Part shown: positions 26,308-36,201 of the stretch, one piece after another | Layout: each line of letters starts with the position of its first letter | How positions within the stretch are numbered: position 1 is the first letter of the stretch | Source of the DNA: Staphylococcus marylandisciuri | GTDB lineage: Bacteria; Bacillota; Bacilli; Staphylococcales; Staphylococcaceae | DNA length: 64,000 bases | Assembly (NCBI RefSeq): GCF_025519785.1 | Contig: NZ_JAOPKZ010000005.1 | Location: forward strand, 1-64,000 | Direction: 5' to 3' | The notes under the pieces: model-generated | The model's database searches: none | Told to the model about the DNA's origin: nothing | The model's input: the letters and a program-made list of their open reading frames with translations, nothing else | Position numbers and translations under genes: made by a program

Positions 26308-27963
26308 GTGGTGATAACAGTGAAAAAACTCATGAATCTTGCTTTCCAATATAAAGTCTTACTTCTCTTATTTCTTGTATTCAGCATGGGGATCGCTTTG
26401 ACAGTTGTAGCTCAGAGTATAGTAATAGCTAAAATATTGAGTCAAGTACTCGCATACCACGCTTCAGTAAATATGTTAACGCTAGTTATATTGCTCGTTG
26501 TGCTACTATTACGTGCGAGCCTTAACGCTCTTAATTTAATGGTAGGGAATAAGATGAGTATGAAAGTTAAAAAGTTTATTCGATCACGTTTAATCGCTAC
26601 ACGTAGTGAATATTCACTAGGATCTGAGATGAGTATAGTAACGGAGAGCGTGGACGGTATAGCACCTTTCTACCAAGATTATTTACCTCAAGTGTTTAAA
26701 TCAATGATGGTACCTTTCTTTATAATCATTGCTATGCTATTTCTCCACTTAAATACAGCTCTTATTATGATAGTTACTGCCCCATTCATTCCGTTATTCT
26801 ATATTGTATTTGGATTAAGAACCCGAGATGAAGCTAGAGATAAGATGACTTATCTCAATCAATTTAGCCAACGCTTGTTTAACAAGGTTAAGGGATTAGT
26901 CACTTTGAAGTTACTTAATCAAACTGATCGTTCACTCAAAGAAGTCTATGAGGAAAGTACACGGTTTAGATCGATAACGATGCGTATTCTCAAAAGCGCT
27001 TTTCTTTCTGGATTAATGTTAGAGTTCATCAGTATGTTAGGCATTGGTCTCGTAGCGCTTGAAGTAGGTCTAGGACTCATAATATTCCATAATGTGAGTT
27101 TCGAAACTGCAATGATATCTATTCTATTAGCGCCTGAATTTTATAACGCCATCAAAGACTTGGGTCAATCTTTCCACACTGGGAAACAGAGTGAAGGCGC
27201 TAGTGAGGTCGTGTTTGAGCGACTAGAGCAGTCTGAGGAACCGAACAGCAGGACGATGAATATCGATACTTCACAATCTGCATTAATAAATTTTTCTGAA
27301 GTGAGTTTTGCTTATCCCAACTCAAGTAAAGCAGTTCTACAAGGAATAACTTTAACTATTAAACGAGGTGAGAGAGTAGCTCTAGTTGGACCGAGCGGAG
27401 CAGGTAAGACGACATTTGCACAACTTATTGCCCAACATTTTCAACCTACTAAAGGTGAAATTATTTACAAGTATCCAGATATTAAGATAGGAGAATTGAG
27501 TCAACAACCGTATATCTTTAACGCTACGATTAGAGATAACGTTACTATGTTTAAACATCTTTCGGATAGTCAAATTTACCAGGCCCTCGATGAAGTGGGT
27601 TTAAAAGAGAAAGTACTATCTTATAATAACGGGCTCGATACACTCATCGGAGAAGAAGGAGAAATGTTGTCTGGTGGTGAAATGCGTCGTCTAGAGCTTA
27701 CACGTGTGCTATTAGAACAACCAGATTTAGTAATATTAGATGAGCCCTCAACAGGGTTAGATATTGAAACAGAAGAATTCATTCATCGTGCCATAGAGAC
27801 ACGTTTTAGCAATAGTACGGTAGTTATCATTGCTCACCGGCATTCTACCTTAAGATTAGCGAACAAGCATGTTCACCTTGAGGACAATCATATCACTTCT
27901 ATTGAACATAGAGCATCTTTAAGTATAAGTAAAGGTGGTGCTTCAAATGAAGTCACATATTAA
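26308..27963 (+). CDS. ABC exporter, CydD-like subunit
   Basis: A 551-residue half-transporter: six hydrophobic segments (1-310), then an ATPase domain with Walker A GPSGAGKTT near residue 359, signature LSGGEMRRLELTR, and Walker B VILDEPSTG. It resembles CydD of the CydDC cysteine/glutathione exporter used for cytochrome assembly, but a general lipid or peptide exporter is not excluded. The start is uncertain: GTG 26308 or GTG 26320, the latter following GGTGAT. Overlaps the next gene by 17 bp. Confidence 0.82.
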   Translation: MVITVKKLMNLAFQYKVLLLLFLVFSMGIALTVVAQSIVIAKILSQVLAYHASVNMLTLVILLVVLLLRASLNALNLMVGNKMSMKVKKFIRSRLIATRSEYSLGSEMSIVTESVDGIAPFYQDYLPQVFKSMMVPFFIIIAMLFLHLNTALIMIVTAPFIPLFYIVFGLRTRDEARDKMTYLNQFSQRLFNKVKGLVTLKLLNQTDRSLKEVYEESTRFRSITMRILKSAFLSGLMLEFISMLGIGLVALEVGLGLIIFHNVSFETAMISILLAPEFYNAIKDLGQSFHTGKQSEGASEVVFERLEQSEEPNSRTMNIDTSQSALINFSEVSFAYPNSSKAVLQGITLTIKRGERVALVGPSGAGKTTFAQLIAQHFQPTKGEIIYKYPDIKIGELSQQPYIFNATIRDNVTMFKHLSDSQIYQALDEVGLKEKVLSYNNGLDTLIGEEGEMLSGGEMRRLELTRVLLEQPDLVILDEPSTGLDIETEEFIHRAIETRFSNSTVVIIAHRHSTLRLANKHVHLEDNHITSIEHRASLSISKGGASNEVTY

Positions 27964-29623
27964 AATTCGAGGAGATAGAGACCTTGTTATTTCTATCATC
28001 GTAGGTGTAATAGGCGGTGTAGTCGCTTTGGGTATGTTTTTCTTAAGCGGTTATATGGTAACTGAAAGTGCTTTAGGGGCACCTCTTTTTGCATTGCTTG
28101 TGCTCACCGTTACTGTTAAAATGTTTGGGTTTCTTCGAGCAATTGCACGTTACATTGAACGGCTGTTATCTCATCGTACGACATTTACGATGTTAAGAGA
28201 TCTAAGGGTTCAAATGTATCGAGACTTAATTCCAGTGGTTCCAGATGTTTATCGACGCTTTAAGCCTAATAACCTTTTAAGGCGGTTAATAAATAGCGTA
28301 GAGACTTTCCAGAATATCTATTTAAGAGTATATTATCCACCTATTGTCATAGGTATAACTGCTGTGATTGCCATGGTGTCACTTATCACTATTTCCTATG
28401 TGCACGCGCTCATTATAGTGATAAGTATGCTTATTTCTCTACTGGTTGTTCCGTGGTTAAGTGCTAAAAAGGCTCAAATACTAATGAAAGAAGTTTCAAG
28501 AGGAGAGCAAAAATTTTTAAATCAATTCTACGATTATAAAGAGGGTTACTATGAGTTGCGCCGCTTTGATCAAGAAAAAGTATATGAGAGCAGCCTTCAT
28601 AAGCAAGCAGATAAGTACGTAAACTTGCAATATCGTGAACAACGCTTCTTACTCATTTACGACTTTAGCTTGAACTTAGTGTCCATGCTAGCTCTATTCT
28701 TGACGATAGGGTTAGGTGTGCTCCAAGTTCAAGCGCATGAACTTCATATCATCTATCTGACAAGTATAGTATTAATGTTACTCACATTATTTGAGCAAGC
28801 CGTGCCAATGAGTAACGTTGCATTCTACAAAGCTCAAACTACACGTGCAAGGGAAGAGATAAATGAAATACTAAATAACTCAAAGGGTTCGCAAACTACT
28901 AACGCTCATACTATTGCTGAAAATGGCGAATACGAATTGAGCATGACGGATGTAAATTTCAAATTTGAACATCAACAACATCGCTTATTGAAGCATATTC
29001 AGCTCGATATTAAAAAGGGTGAACATGTCGCTATAATAGGCCCTTCAGGTTCAGGAAAAAGCACCTTACTACAACTCATGCTAGGTTTATACTCTAATGA
29101 CGAAGGTGAGGTGTATTATCGAGGACGGCCCGTCTCTTCTATGTCTGATGAGGAGAAATATCACTATATGAATGGATTGCTTCAAAGACAGCAGTTATTT
29201 GATGGTGAATTGCAAGACAATTTGTTCACACGAGCAGATCAATCTATTGTTCGTAGTACCCTTAATGCCTTAGGACTTCAACATCTATCTTTAGAGAAAG
29301 AAGTCACTCTTGAAGGTCGAACATTATCAGGTGGGGAAGTTGAGCGTCTCGCTTTAGCACGCCTGTTCTTTAGAGATTGTCCACTATGGATATTAGATGA
29401 GCCGACTACTGCGTTAGACCAGAGTGCTACTGAAAAGGTTATGACTGCAATACAACAGCGTGCAGAAACTTTAGTCATTGCTACACATAATATAGATTTA
29501 CTTTCCCGTTTTGATAGAATCGTGGTGATGAAAGATGGAGTCATTGTTGAAGATGGAAGCTATCGTAAATTGATGAATGAGGCGTCTTATCTTAAGCGTG
29601 TGGTAGATATGAGCGCAACATAA
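27947..29623 (+). CDS. ABC exporter, CydC-like subunit
   Basis: A 558-residue partner of the upstream half-transporter: a membrane domain of about 300 residues, then an ATPase with Walker A GPSGSGKST, signature LSGGEVERLALARL and Walker B LWILDEPTT. ATG 27947 follows GGTGGTG and overlaps the upstream gene, so translational coupling is likely. The pair would form a CydDC-type heterodimer. Confidence 0.85.
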   Translation: MKSHIKIRGDRDLVISIIVGVIGGVVALGMFFLSGYMVTESALGAPLFALLVLTVTVKMFGFLRAIARYIERLLSHRTTFTMLRDLRVQMYRDLIPVVPDVYRRFKPNNLLRRLINSVETFQNIYLRVYYPPIVIGITAVIAMVSLITISYVHALIIVISMLISLLVVPWLSAKKAQILMKEVSRGEQKFLNQFYDYKEGYYELRRFDQEKVYESSLHKQADKYVNLQYREQRFLLIYDFSLNLVSMLALFLTIGLGVLQVQAHELHIIYLTSIVLMLLTLFEQAVPMSNVAFYKAQTTRAREEINEILNNSKGSQTTNAHTIAENGEYELSMTDVNFKFEHQQHRLLKHIQLDIKKGEHVAIIGPSGSGKSTLLQLMLGLYSNDEGEVYYRGRPVSSMSDEEKYHYMNGLLQRQQLFDGELQDNLFTRADQSIVRSTLNALGLQHLSLEKEVTLEGRTLSGGEVERLALARLFFRDCPLWILDEPTTALDQSATEKVMTAIQQRAETLVIATHNIDLLSRFDRIVVMKDGVIVEDGSYRKLMNEASYLKRVVDMSAT

Positions 29624-29659
29624 GCATAGCGTTTATACCACCGATTTAAGTTACATGTT

Positions 29660-29707
29660 AAAAATAAAAAATAGAGCTCAAATTTAAGTTAATCTTTTGA
29701 GCTCTAT
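29660..29707 (-). terminator. Terminator between the exporter operon and mgrA
   Basis: A perfect 11-bp inverted repeat, ATAGAGCTCAA (29671-29681) and TTGAGCTCTAT (29697-29707). On the minus strand it is followed by TTTTTTATTTTTA, so it best serves mgrA; it may also slow transcription from the left. Confidence 0.85.
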
Positions 29708-29755
29708 ACTTACTATGACAGCGAAATATACTTGTAGGAAAAACTTCATTTGTAA

Positions 29756-30196
29756 TTAGTATTTCTTATCAGCAAAAGCTGAAATGATTTTGCCAAGTAA
29801 GCGGTTAAGTTCTTTAAATTCGTCTTCGCTTAATTGCGTCGCTTCTGCTACTTCATTACATGCAGAATCGAGTTCTGGTCGAATTTGTTCACTTTTTTCA
29901 GTGAGGTGAATAAATACCTCGCGTTGATCAATTTCTGAACGTTCACGTTTAATTAAATCAACTTGTTCCATGCGCTTTAGTAGTGGTGAAACGGTTCCAG
30001 TGTCTAATGCTAATTCGGTTACAACTTTCTTAACATTTACTGGGGACTCGGACCACAAGATAGTAAGGACTAAAAATTGTGGGTAAGTGAGTTTGTATTT
30101 CTTAAAGACATTGTTTGAATAGTAGCGATTGACTTGTCTTTGAGCGTTATACAAACTAAAGCAAAGTTGCTCTTTTAAGTTAAGTTCTTCAGCCAT
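29756..30196 (-). CDS. mgrA: Global regulator MgrA (MarR family)
   Basis: A 146-residue MarR-type dimeric regulator, almost identical in sequence to S. aureus MgrA. The redox-sensing Cys is C13 ([20 protein letters not shown]), and the winged helix includes [25 protein letters not shown]. It controls autolysis, capsule, surface proteins and efflux (norA is nearby). ATG 30196 has GGAGGAG upstream; the longer in-frame reading to 30271 has no support and is rejected by comparison with S. aureus MgrA. Confidence 0.97.
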   Translation of the reverse strand: MAEELNLKEQLCFSLYNAQRQVNRYYSNNVFKKYKLTYPQFLVLTILWSESPVNVKKVVTELALDTGTVSPLLKRMEQVDLIKRERSEIDQREVFIHLTEKSEQIRPELDSACNEVAEATQLSEDEFKELNRLLGKIISAFADKKY

Positions 30197-30467
30197 AAAG
30201 TTCTCCTCCAGACATTCTATCCGTTTTTTTCTCTCTGTTTCGGATTTCAATCCGTCTTTGTTGTGTAACACGAGTTACGCTTTAATACTTTTTCGCACTG
30301 CATTGCTAAAATGAAGTATGATTAAAGTGTAGAAGATATCCCCTTTTTTATCAAGTCAGAAGATAATTTTAGAGATAACTACTAAAGGTCAAATTAAATA
30401 TATTATTTATTTTTTACACAAACTTTTTGAGAAAACAGTAATTTTGATAGGGTACAATCGTAAAGAC

Positions 30468-30650
30468 ATGTTGAATACAATAATCACTTCTTTTCTAAGG
30501 TATGGTAAAACGACCTTTGTACATGAGTATATTAAACAATTATTAAATAATGATGAGAAATTAGCTATTCATCTTAAAGAATATGTAATTTTTAACGTTG
30601 GAAATGATCAAAAAGGGGTCAAGATAAAGGCCGTTAAATATTTCGACTAG
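30468..30650 (+). CDS. Possible small protein, 60 residues
   Basis: An ORF of 60 residues from ATG 30468, beginning MLNTIITSFLRYGKTTF; a TTG at 30444 would add eight residues. The only ribosome binding sequence is a weak AAAG. Soluble, basic, no known family. It lies between mgrA and a family A repeat. Could be chance. Confidence 0.3.
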   Translation: MLNTIITSFLRYGKTTFVHEYIKQLLNNDEKLAIHLKEYVIFNVGNDQKGVKIKAVKYFD

Positions 30651-30657
30651 AAGAGCG

Positions 30658-30857
30658 AGGGAGCGGGACAGAAATCTAATTTGAATAAAAAGATTTTGTA
30701 GTCCCGCCCCGGGAAGGATGACTAGAATTGAAAAAAGCTTGATACAAGCGCATTTTCAAATCAGTCATCTACTGCCACGATGCTAAAAAGGTCTGGGACA
30801 TTACATTATGTCCCAGCCTCTTTCTCTCAAGTCGAAGACCATTATGTCCCAGCCTCG
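30658..30857 (+). repeat. Family A repeat with tail
   Basis: A complete unit from GGGAGCGGGACAG through GATGCTAAAAAGG, then the GTCTGGGACATTACATTATGTCCCAGCC hairpin and the TTTCTCTCAAGTCGAAGACC tail. Confidence 0.9.
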
Positions 30858-30938
30858 AATTTTATATGACTTTATAGTTACTGAATAGACAATTTTAAGA
30901 ATATAATTTAAAGTGAGAGATGAAAGGGAGAGAAGTTT

Positions 30939-31247
30939 ATGACGTCTAAAGATCAACGTTATTATGAAAGCCAGTATAAATTTGAAAGAAACTTTATTCG
31001 CATTCCTTTTATAATATTTGCGATGATCGTCTTACTATTAAATATATTCTATGCTGATATAAATATCATGTTAGTCCTCTTCGGCTTATTCTTTCTTTAT
31101 AACGGAGGGTTATTATTCGTATCCTTCATTAAGCACTTTAAGCGGACGACGATCTTATCGTTAATATTGTTTATATTATCAGTTGCTGTCTTTGCTGCTC
31201 TAATGTACTTATATGCAGACGCAAATCATTTGTTAGATAAGAAATAA
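30939..31247 (+). CDS. Small membrane protein, three TM
   Basis: A 102-residue protein with a polar N-terminus and three hydrophobic segments (about 22-45, 47-65, 72-95). The ribosome binding site is AGGGAGAG. No recognised family. It is convergent with the next two genes. Confidence 0.7.
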   Translation: MTSKDQRYYESQYKFERNFIRIPFIIFAMIVLLLNIFYADINIMLVLFGLFFLYNGGLLFVSFIKHFKRTTILSLILFILSVAVFAALMYLYADANHLLDKK

Positions 31248-31335
31248 TCATTAAATATAAAGCCCTTGCGCATTGATGAGAAAGGTTTAATTAATTCTAA
31301 CTCATTTTCATTTATGCGCGAGGGTTTAATTAGTA

Positions 31336-31605
31336 TCAAAATTTGAATATGAATATATAGAAGGCTACGTATTCTAAGAACGTAATTATATAGATATATT
31401 TTAAACACATTTTACTTAGCAAGGGGAGCTCCCATTTAGGATAGTGCCTTTCGAAATAAAAGAGTTGCAGTATAAAGATCCCGAGTCCTAACGGTAGTAA
31501 TATAAGTAATATACTTTTAAATAAATGAAAACCTACTCGATAAAATAAGTAACCTGTTAAAAGTTGAAGTAGAAAAATAACTATAATGACGAGAATGATA
31601 TTCAT
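31336..31605 (-). CDS. Small membrane protein, three TM
   Basis: An 89-residue hydrophobic protein that overlaps the end of the DUF1361 gene by four bases (ATGA), so the two are coupled. It has three predicted helices. No family recognised; probably a partner of the DUF1361 protein. Confidence 0.7.
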   Translation of the reverse strand: MNIILVIIVIFLLQLLTGYLFYRVGFHLFKSILLILLPLGLGIFILQLFYFERHYPKWELPLLSKMCLKYIYIITFLEYVAFYIFIFKF

Positions 31606-32222
31606 ATTGAGTTGAAACTGCGCACTCCTTTCATAAATAAATAAAGTAACACTTGTAAAGCTACCATAAGACTCACGAATATTATCGCGTTGCCGTCTAT
31701 AGCAGAGATAAACTTATAAATAATACGCATAGGTTCATTAATGAGATAAACTGAATGCAGTCGTAAGAATCTTCCTACATATATACCTAGCCCATTCAAA
31801 CACATCATTACGAAAATGAACGAGCGATTAAGCCATTTATAACCTGTAAATAAGCGAACTTCTAGAAACATTACCATCAGACAATAAAGCGCTAATAGCA
31901 CTCCAGATATTAAATAAGTAAAGTAGATCCATTCCTTTAAATTAAGGCCGGCGTAAAAGTTAAAGATGAATTGTTTTAAATGAATTAAATCTGTAATCAT
32001 GTAGAAGGTATTGGGTACCATAGTGATAAATATTAATACGAATACTATGAAAAGTGGCCATTCTATCTTCCTTCTAGGTTGAAACAACCTCAATAAAAAG
32101 CATAGTTCAAAAGGAACGTAAGCTAAAAATAAATTGAGCGTCATAAACTGAAATATATTATCAAATAAGGAAAGTAAAAATAAAATGGTAAAAACACCGC
32201 GTGCTATATAGCGTGCTAACAT
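31602..32222 (-). CDS. DUF1361 membrane protein
   Basis: A 206-residue integral membrane protein with about six hydrophobic segments. Conserved DUF1361 features are visible: NLFLAYVPFELCFLL, VPNTFYMITDLIHL and GIYVGRFLRLHS. The ribosome binding site is GAAGGGG. The function of the family is unknown. Confidence 0.85.
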   Translation of the reverse strand: MLARYIARGVFTILFLLSLFDNIFQFMTLNLFLAYVPFELCFLLRLFQPRRKIEWPLFIVFVLIFITMVPNTFYMITDLIHLKQFIFNFYAGLNLKEWIYFTYLISGVLLALYCLMVMFLEVRLFTGYKWLNRSFIFVMMCLNGLGIYVGRFLRLHSVYLINEPMRIIYKFISAIDGNAIIFVSLMVALQVLLYLFMKGVRSFNSI

Positions 32223-32397
32223 AACGACCCCTTCTTTCTACTAAAGTGCGAATTAAAATCTGATGAAGTTCAAATGATACTACGTCAATAATTAATAAGC
32301 AAAACATCTATAGGAAATAACGTAGATTTATTGTGTAATGAGTGAACTATCGTTTAGAATTATAAGATAATAAAATTGTGTAGATGGGAGCATGCTG

Positions 32398-33558
32398 ATG
32401 AAGAAGCAATTTTTCATACTCTATTTCAATATATTTCTCGTCTTCCTTGGTATAGGTTTAGTCATACCTGTCTTACCTATTTATTTGAAAGATCTGGGAC
32501 TCAAAGGAAGCGATTTAGGTATATTAGTGGCAGTATTCGCTTTAGCTCAAATGATTATTTCACCTTTCGGGGGCACATTAGCTGATAAGTTAGGCAAGAA
32601 ACTCATCATTTGTATCGGTTTAGCTTTATTCTCAATTTCAGAATTCTTATTTGCGATCAGTCAATCATTTCATCTGTTGATTGTTTCACGGATACTAGGA
32701 GGATGGAGCGCTGGTATGATTATGCCAGGTGTCACTGGGATGATCGCTGATATCTCTTCACCTAAGGATAAAGCTAAGAACTTTGGCTATATGTCAGCAA
32801 TTATTAATTCTGGGTTCATACTTGGTCCTGGAATCGGAGGGATTCTTGCTGAATGGTCCCATCGCCTTCCATTCTATATGGCTGGAACAACTGGTGTATT
32901 AGCACTTCTCCTATCTGTAACACTCATTCGTAACCCGCAGCATCATACGCAAGCTGGTTTTACACAATATCACACTAATGGACTAAGTAAAATCAATTGG
33001 AGAATTTTTATAACGCCAGTCATAATCACGCTTATATTAGCATTCGGTTTATCTTCATTTGAAACGCTTTTCCCACTGTATACAGCAGATAAAGCGAATT
33101 ACACACCATTTGATATATCTATGGCGATATCTATAGGTGGAATATTGGGCGCAGTCTTTCAAGTTCTACTGTTTGATAAATTTATGAAATATTTGAAAGA
33201 GCTTAATTTTATTATCTATGCGCTCATCTATTCTGCCATCGTATTACTTGGCCTTACTTTTGCTCATCACTACTGGACTATTATGATTATTAGCTTTATC
33301 GTTTTCATTGGTTTTGATATGATTCGTCCAGCTCTGACAAACTATTTTTCAAATATTGCAGGTAACCGTCAGGGGTTTGCAGGTGGCTTGAACTCAACAT
33401 TTACGAGCATGGGTAATTTCGTCGGCCCGTTAGTGGCAGGTGTTCTTTATGATATTAATTACGACGTGCCTCTCTACATGTCAGTCTTCATCATCATGAT
33501 CGGTATAGGTGTGATTTTTATTGAGAAGAGTTTACGTAAAAGGCATTCACAGAACTAG
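32398..33558 (+). CDS. norA: Quinolone/multidrug efflux pump NorA
   Basis: A 386-residue MFS drug/proton antiporter clearly orthologous to S. aureus NorA: FNIFLVFLGIGLVIPVLP near the start, motif A GGTLADKLGKKLII, motif C GFILGPGIGG near 140 and SNIAGNRQGFAGGLNSTFTS near 325. Known NorA substrates are fluoroquinolones, ethidium and related cations. ATG 32398 lies seven bases after GGGAG; ATG 32392 is too close to it. MgrA, encoded nearby, controls norA in S. aureus. Confidence 0.96.
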   Translation: MKKQFFILYFNIFLVFLGIGLVIPVLPIYLKDLGLKGSDLGILVAVFALAQMIISPFGGTLADKLGKKLIICIGLALFSISEFLFAISQSFHLLIVSRILGGWSAGMIMPGVTGMIADISSPKDKAKNFGYMSAIINSGFILGPGIGGILAEWSHRLPFYMAGTTGVLALLLSVTLIRNPQHHTQAGFTQYHTNGLSKINWRIFITPVIITLILAFGLSSFETLFPLYTADKANYTPFDISMAISIGGILGAVFQVLLFDKFMKYLKELNFIIYALIYSAIVLLGLTFAHHYWTIMIISFIVFIGFDMIRPALTNYFSNIAGNRQGFAGGLNSTFTSMGNFVGPLVAGVLYDINYDVPLYMSVFIIMIGIGVIFIEKSLRKRHSQN

Positions 33559-33710
33559 CAGAACGCATATAGAGACTTATTCACAGATAATCTGTCTGTA
33601 ATCTTATTGATATGTATATTACGTTTCTTTTAAATTGCGCTCCGCTTAAGTTAGAAGTACAAATTACGTGGTAAGATATAGGAAATAAATAAGGAGACCA
33701 TCGAGATGAG

Positions 33711-33890
33711 ATGAAAAGGAATAATTTTTTATTATTATGTTTAACGTTCTTTCTATCATTCTGCTTATTATTCCTCATTTATTTGGCCACAAATCAACAA
33801 GCATTACTTAAATTTCATCAGTTTATTTACCACTGGGATAAGTTTAGCTCGTCACTTCCTTGGAGCGAAGCGGCCTTCTTATCATATTAA
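33711..33890 (+). CDS. Small membrane or secreted protein, 59 residues
   Basis: A 59-residue ORF beginning MKRNNFLLLCLTFFLSFCLL: a basic start followed by one hydrophobic helix (about 6-27), then a polar tail. AAGGAG lies 14 bases upstream, longer than ideal. It looks like a genuine short membrane-anchored or secreted peptide. No family recognised. Confidence 0.5.
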   Translation: MKRNNFLLLCLTFFLSFCLLFLIYLATNQQALLKFHQFIYHWDKFSSSLPWSEAAFLSY

Positions 33891-34441
33891 CGCCTTCGTA
33901 TTATTAAGAGAGTAAAAGCTCCTATGAAAATATTTAAGATAGTGATCAACAGTTGATAGACAGTCCAAATTTATGTAAGAACTGAAAGTGAAGACAGGCT
34001 CAAATAGCTGTCTACATCCTAAACGGATTAAATCTAAACTTGTAGAAGTTTAAGCCGCCTTGTTTGGTCGGACTATAGGAATCAATGAGCTTTAATTTTA
34101 CACTTTGAAACACAATTGAGATAAGAAAAATTTCACCGGTGACCTAAGCTTAAAAACCCGTGATTTGATAAGACAGCATAAAGTAAGGGAATAACAGTAA
34201 AGTTCCAGTATAAACGTATGACAAGTTTAATAAGTATAGTGCCTTTAAGAAGTGAGAGGGAGCGGGAGAGAAATCTTTTTATTCAAATTAGATTTCTCTC
34301 CCGCTCCCTTGCTTCTTTTTTTGAATAAAATGAGCGATAGAGAAGAAGTTTTTTGATTGTTTTTGAATGAATTTGGATTAAATTGATTGATATATGTAAG
34401 CGATAACATTATAATTAAAGTGTGATGAGGAGGATGTTCTT
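33891..34441. other. Gap with a minimal family A hairpin and the fruR promoter region
   Basis: At 34258-34309 a hairpin GGGAGCGGGAGAGAAATC / GATTTCTCTCCCGCTCCC is seen, a family A hairpin with a paired change in both arms. AGACAG (33993) and CTGTCT (about 34009) form a small hairpin. No gene seen. Confidence 0.75.
34395..34408 (+). promoter_or_regulatory. cre site (CcpA) upstream of the fructose operon
   Basis: TGTAAGCGATAACA matches the catabolite-responsive element consensus (TGWAARCGYTWNCW) at nearly every position. It lies 34 bases before the fruR start, consistent with CcpA repression of the fructose operon. Confidence 0.7.
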
Positions 34442-35200
34442 ATGATTAGTGAGAAGCGCTATGATTTAATACTGTCAAAGTTACAAAACAAAGATTTTTT
34501 AACTCTGCAAGAATTAGTTGAATATACTGGTAGTAGCGAATCTACGATACGTCGAGATCTATCAAAGCTGCAACAAATGGGGAAACTTTCACGCGTGCAC
34601 GGAGGCGCCACCCTTAACCAATCGGTAGTGAAAGAACCTCATCTAGCTGAGAAAAGGTCGAAAAATTTGAAAGAGAAACAGGAGATTTGTCGTATAGCAG
34701 CCGACCTCATTGATGACAATGACTGCATCTTTATGGATGCTGGTTCAACAACACTTGAAATGATTCCTTATATCAAAGCCTCATCAGTGACAGTTGTTAC
34801 TAATGGTTTAACACATGTAGAAGCGTTGCTTAAACACGGAATAAAGACAATAACGCTTGGGGGAGAAGTGAAAGCAACTACATTTGCTACTGTTGGGACT
34901 AATACGCTTGAGACGTTAAAGCATTATCGTTTTGACAAAGCTTTCGTAGGTATAAACGGTATCGATATCAAGTATGGGTTGACTACTCCAGATGAGCAGG
35001 AAGCATTAATTAAATCTTACGCCATTGAATTGAGTCGTTCGTCATATGTATTAGCTGATCATTCTAAATATCGAAATGTCTATTTCGCTCATGTGCCTAT
35101 CAATGAAGGTGTTTCACTTGTAGCTTCTAAACAAGTAAGATCACTAGACGGTATAGAGTCTTTTGAAGCGTACTATCAATTCATAGGAGGTGCACTATGA
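34442..35200 (+). CDS. fruR: DeoR-family fructose operon repressor FruR
   Basis: A 252-residue DeoR regulator: N-terminal helix-turn-helix (LTLQELVEYTGSSESTIRRDLSKLQ, about residues 19-43) and a DeoR sensor domain with DAGSTTLEMIPYI and VGINGID. It is the first gene of fruR-fruK-fruA and probably responds to fructose 1-phosphate. It overlaps fruK by four bases. GAGGAGG lies before ATG. Confidence 0.95.
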   Translation: MISEKRYDLILSKLQNKDFLTLQELVEYTGSSESTIRRDLSKLQQMGKLSRVHGGATLNQSVVKEPHLAEKRSKNLKEKQEICRIAADLIDDNDCIFMDAGSTTLEMIPYIKASSVTVVTNGLTHVEALLKHGIKTITLGGEVKATTFATVGTNTLETLKHYRFDKAFVGINGIDIKYGLTTPDEQEALIKSYAIELSRSSYVLADHSKYRNVYFAHVPINEGVSLVASKQVRSLDGIESFEAYYQFIGGAL

Positions 35201-36108
35201 TCTACACAGTAACATTAAATCCCTCCATAGATTATGTGGTGTTTACTCAAAATTTTAAGGTAAAACATCTTAACCGTGCAGAAGCAACGTATAAATTTGC
35301 TGGAGGTAAGGGTATCAATGTCTCTCGTGTGCTTCGTACCTTAGATATACCCTCAACTGCTTTGGGATTCGCAGGTGGTTTTCCTGGTGATTTTATCCGT
35401 AAGACGCTCAAAGATCAAAATATTAAAGAACAATTTATAGAGGTGGGCGAGGATACGCGAATCAATATTAAGTTAAAAGCCGAGGCTGAAACTGAAATTA
35501 ACGCTCCCGGGCCAACAGTCACTGAAGCGCAACTTGAACATTTATTACAGCAAATGAAAGAGACTACTAAAGAGGACATCGTCATCATAGCTGGTAGTGT
35601 TCCACGAAATTTATCACACGATGTTTATCAGCGTATTGCACGTGTGTTATCTAGCACGGGTGCAAACTTTGTCGTCGATGCTGAGAAAGGACTGATGGAA
35701 CCTGTACTACGCTATCAACCTCTATTTATTAAACCTAATAAAGAAGAGTTAGAAATGATATTCGGTACTCAGATTAAGACGCAATCACAAGTGATTGAAT
35801 ACGGTAGAAAGTTATTAGAGCGAGGTGCTCAATCGGCTATTATTTCGCTTGGAGGAGAGGGCGCAATTTACATTGATGAACGCCAAATATTGAAAGCAGA
35901 GGTTCCTACAGGGACGGTCGTTAATACAGTAGGTGCTGGGGATAGTACTGTGGCTGGTATGGTTGCAGGTATCGTTAATGGTTTTTCTATAGAAGAAAGT
36001 TTTAAACAAGCTGTTGCCGCAGGTACTGCTACTGCTTTTAGTGAGGATTTAGCTAACAAAGATAACATTACAGAGATTAGTAAGCAAATTAGAGTTAAGG
36101 AACTATAG
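35197..36108 (+). CDS. fruK: 1-Phosphofructokinase FruK
   Basis: A 303-residue PfkB-family kinase that phosphorylates fructose 1-phosphate to fructose 1,6-bisphosphate. The substrate motif GGKGINVSR (residues 36-44) and the catalytic PfkB signature VGAGDSTVAG with D249 are present. Coupled to fruR by a four-base overlap; GGAGGTG lies upstream. Confidence 0.96.
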   Translation: MIYTVTLNPSIDYVVFTQNFKVKHLNRAEATYKFAGGKGINVSRVLRTLDIPSTALGFAGGFPGDFIRKTLKDQNIKEQFIEVGEDTRINIKLKAEAETEINAPGPTVTEAQLEHLLQQMKETTKEDIVIIAGSVPRNLSHDVYQRIARVLSSTGANFVVDAEKGLMEPVLRYQPLFIKPNKEELEMIFGTQIKTQSQVIEYGRKLLERGAQSAIISLGGEGAIYIDERQILKAEVPTGTVVNTVGAGDSTVAGMVAGIVNGFSIEESFKQAVAAGTATAFSEDLANKDNITEISKQIRVKEL

Positions 36109-36201
36109 TTCACGAGTACGATAATCATATGACTAATATTTAAATTTAACCCTTTTCACCTGAGAATTGAAACGACATAAACATTGTTGGGAGTGAAAGA
36201 T

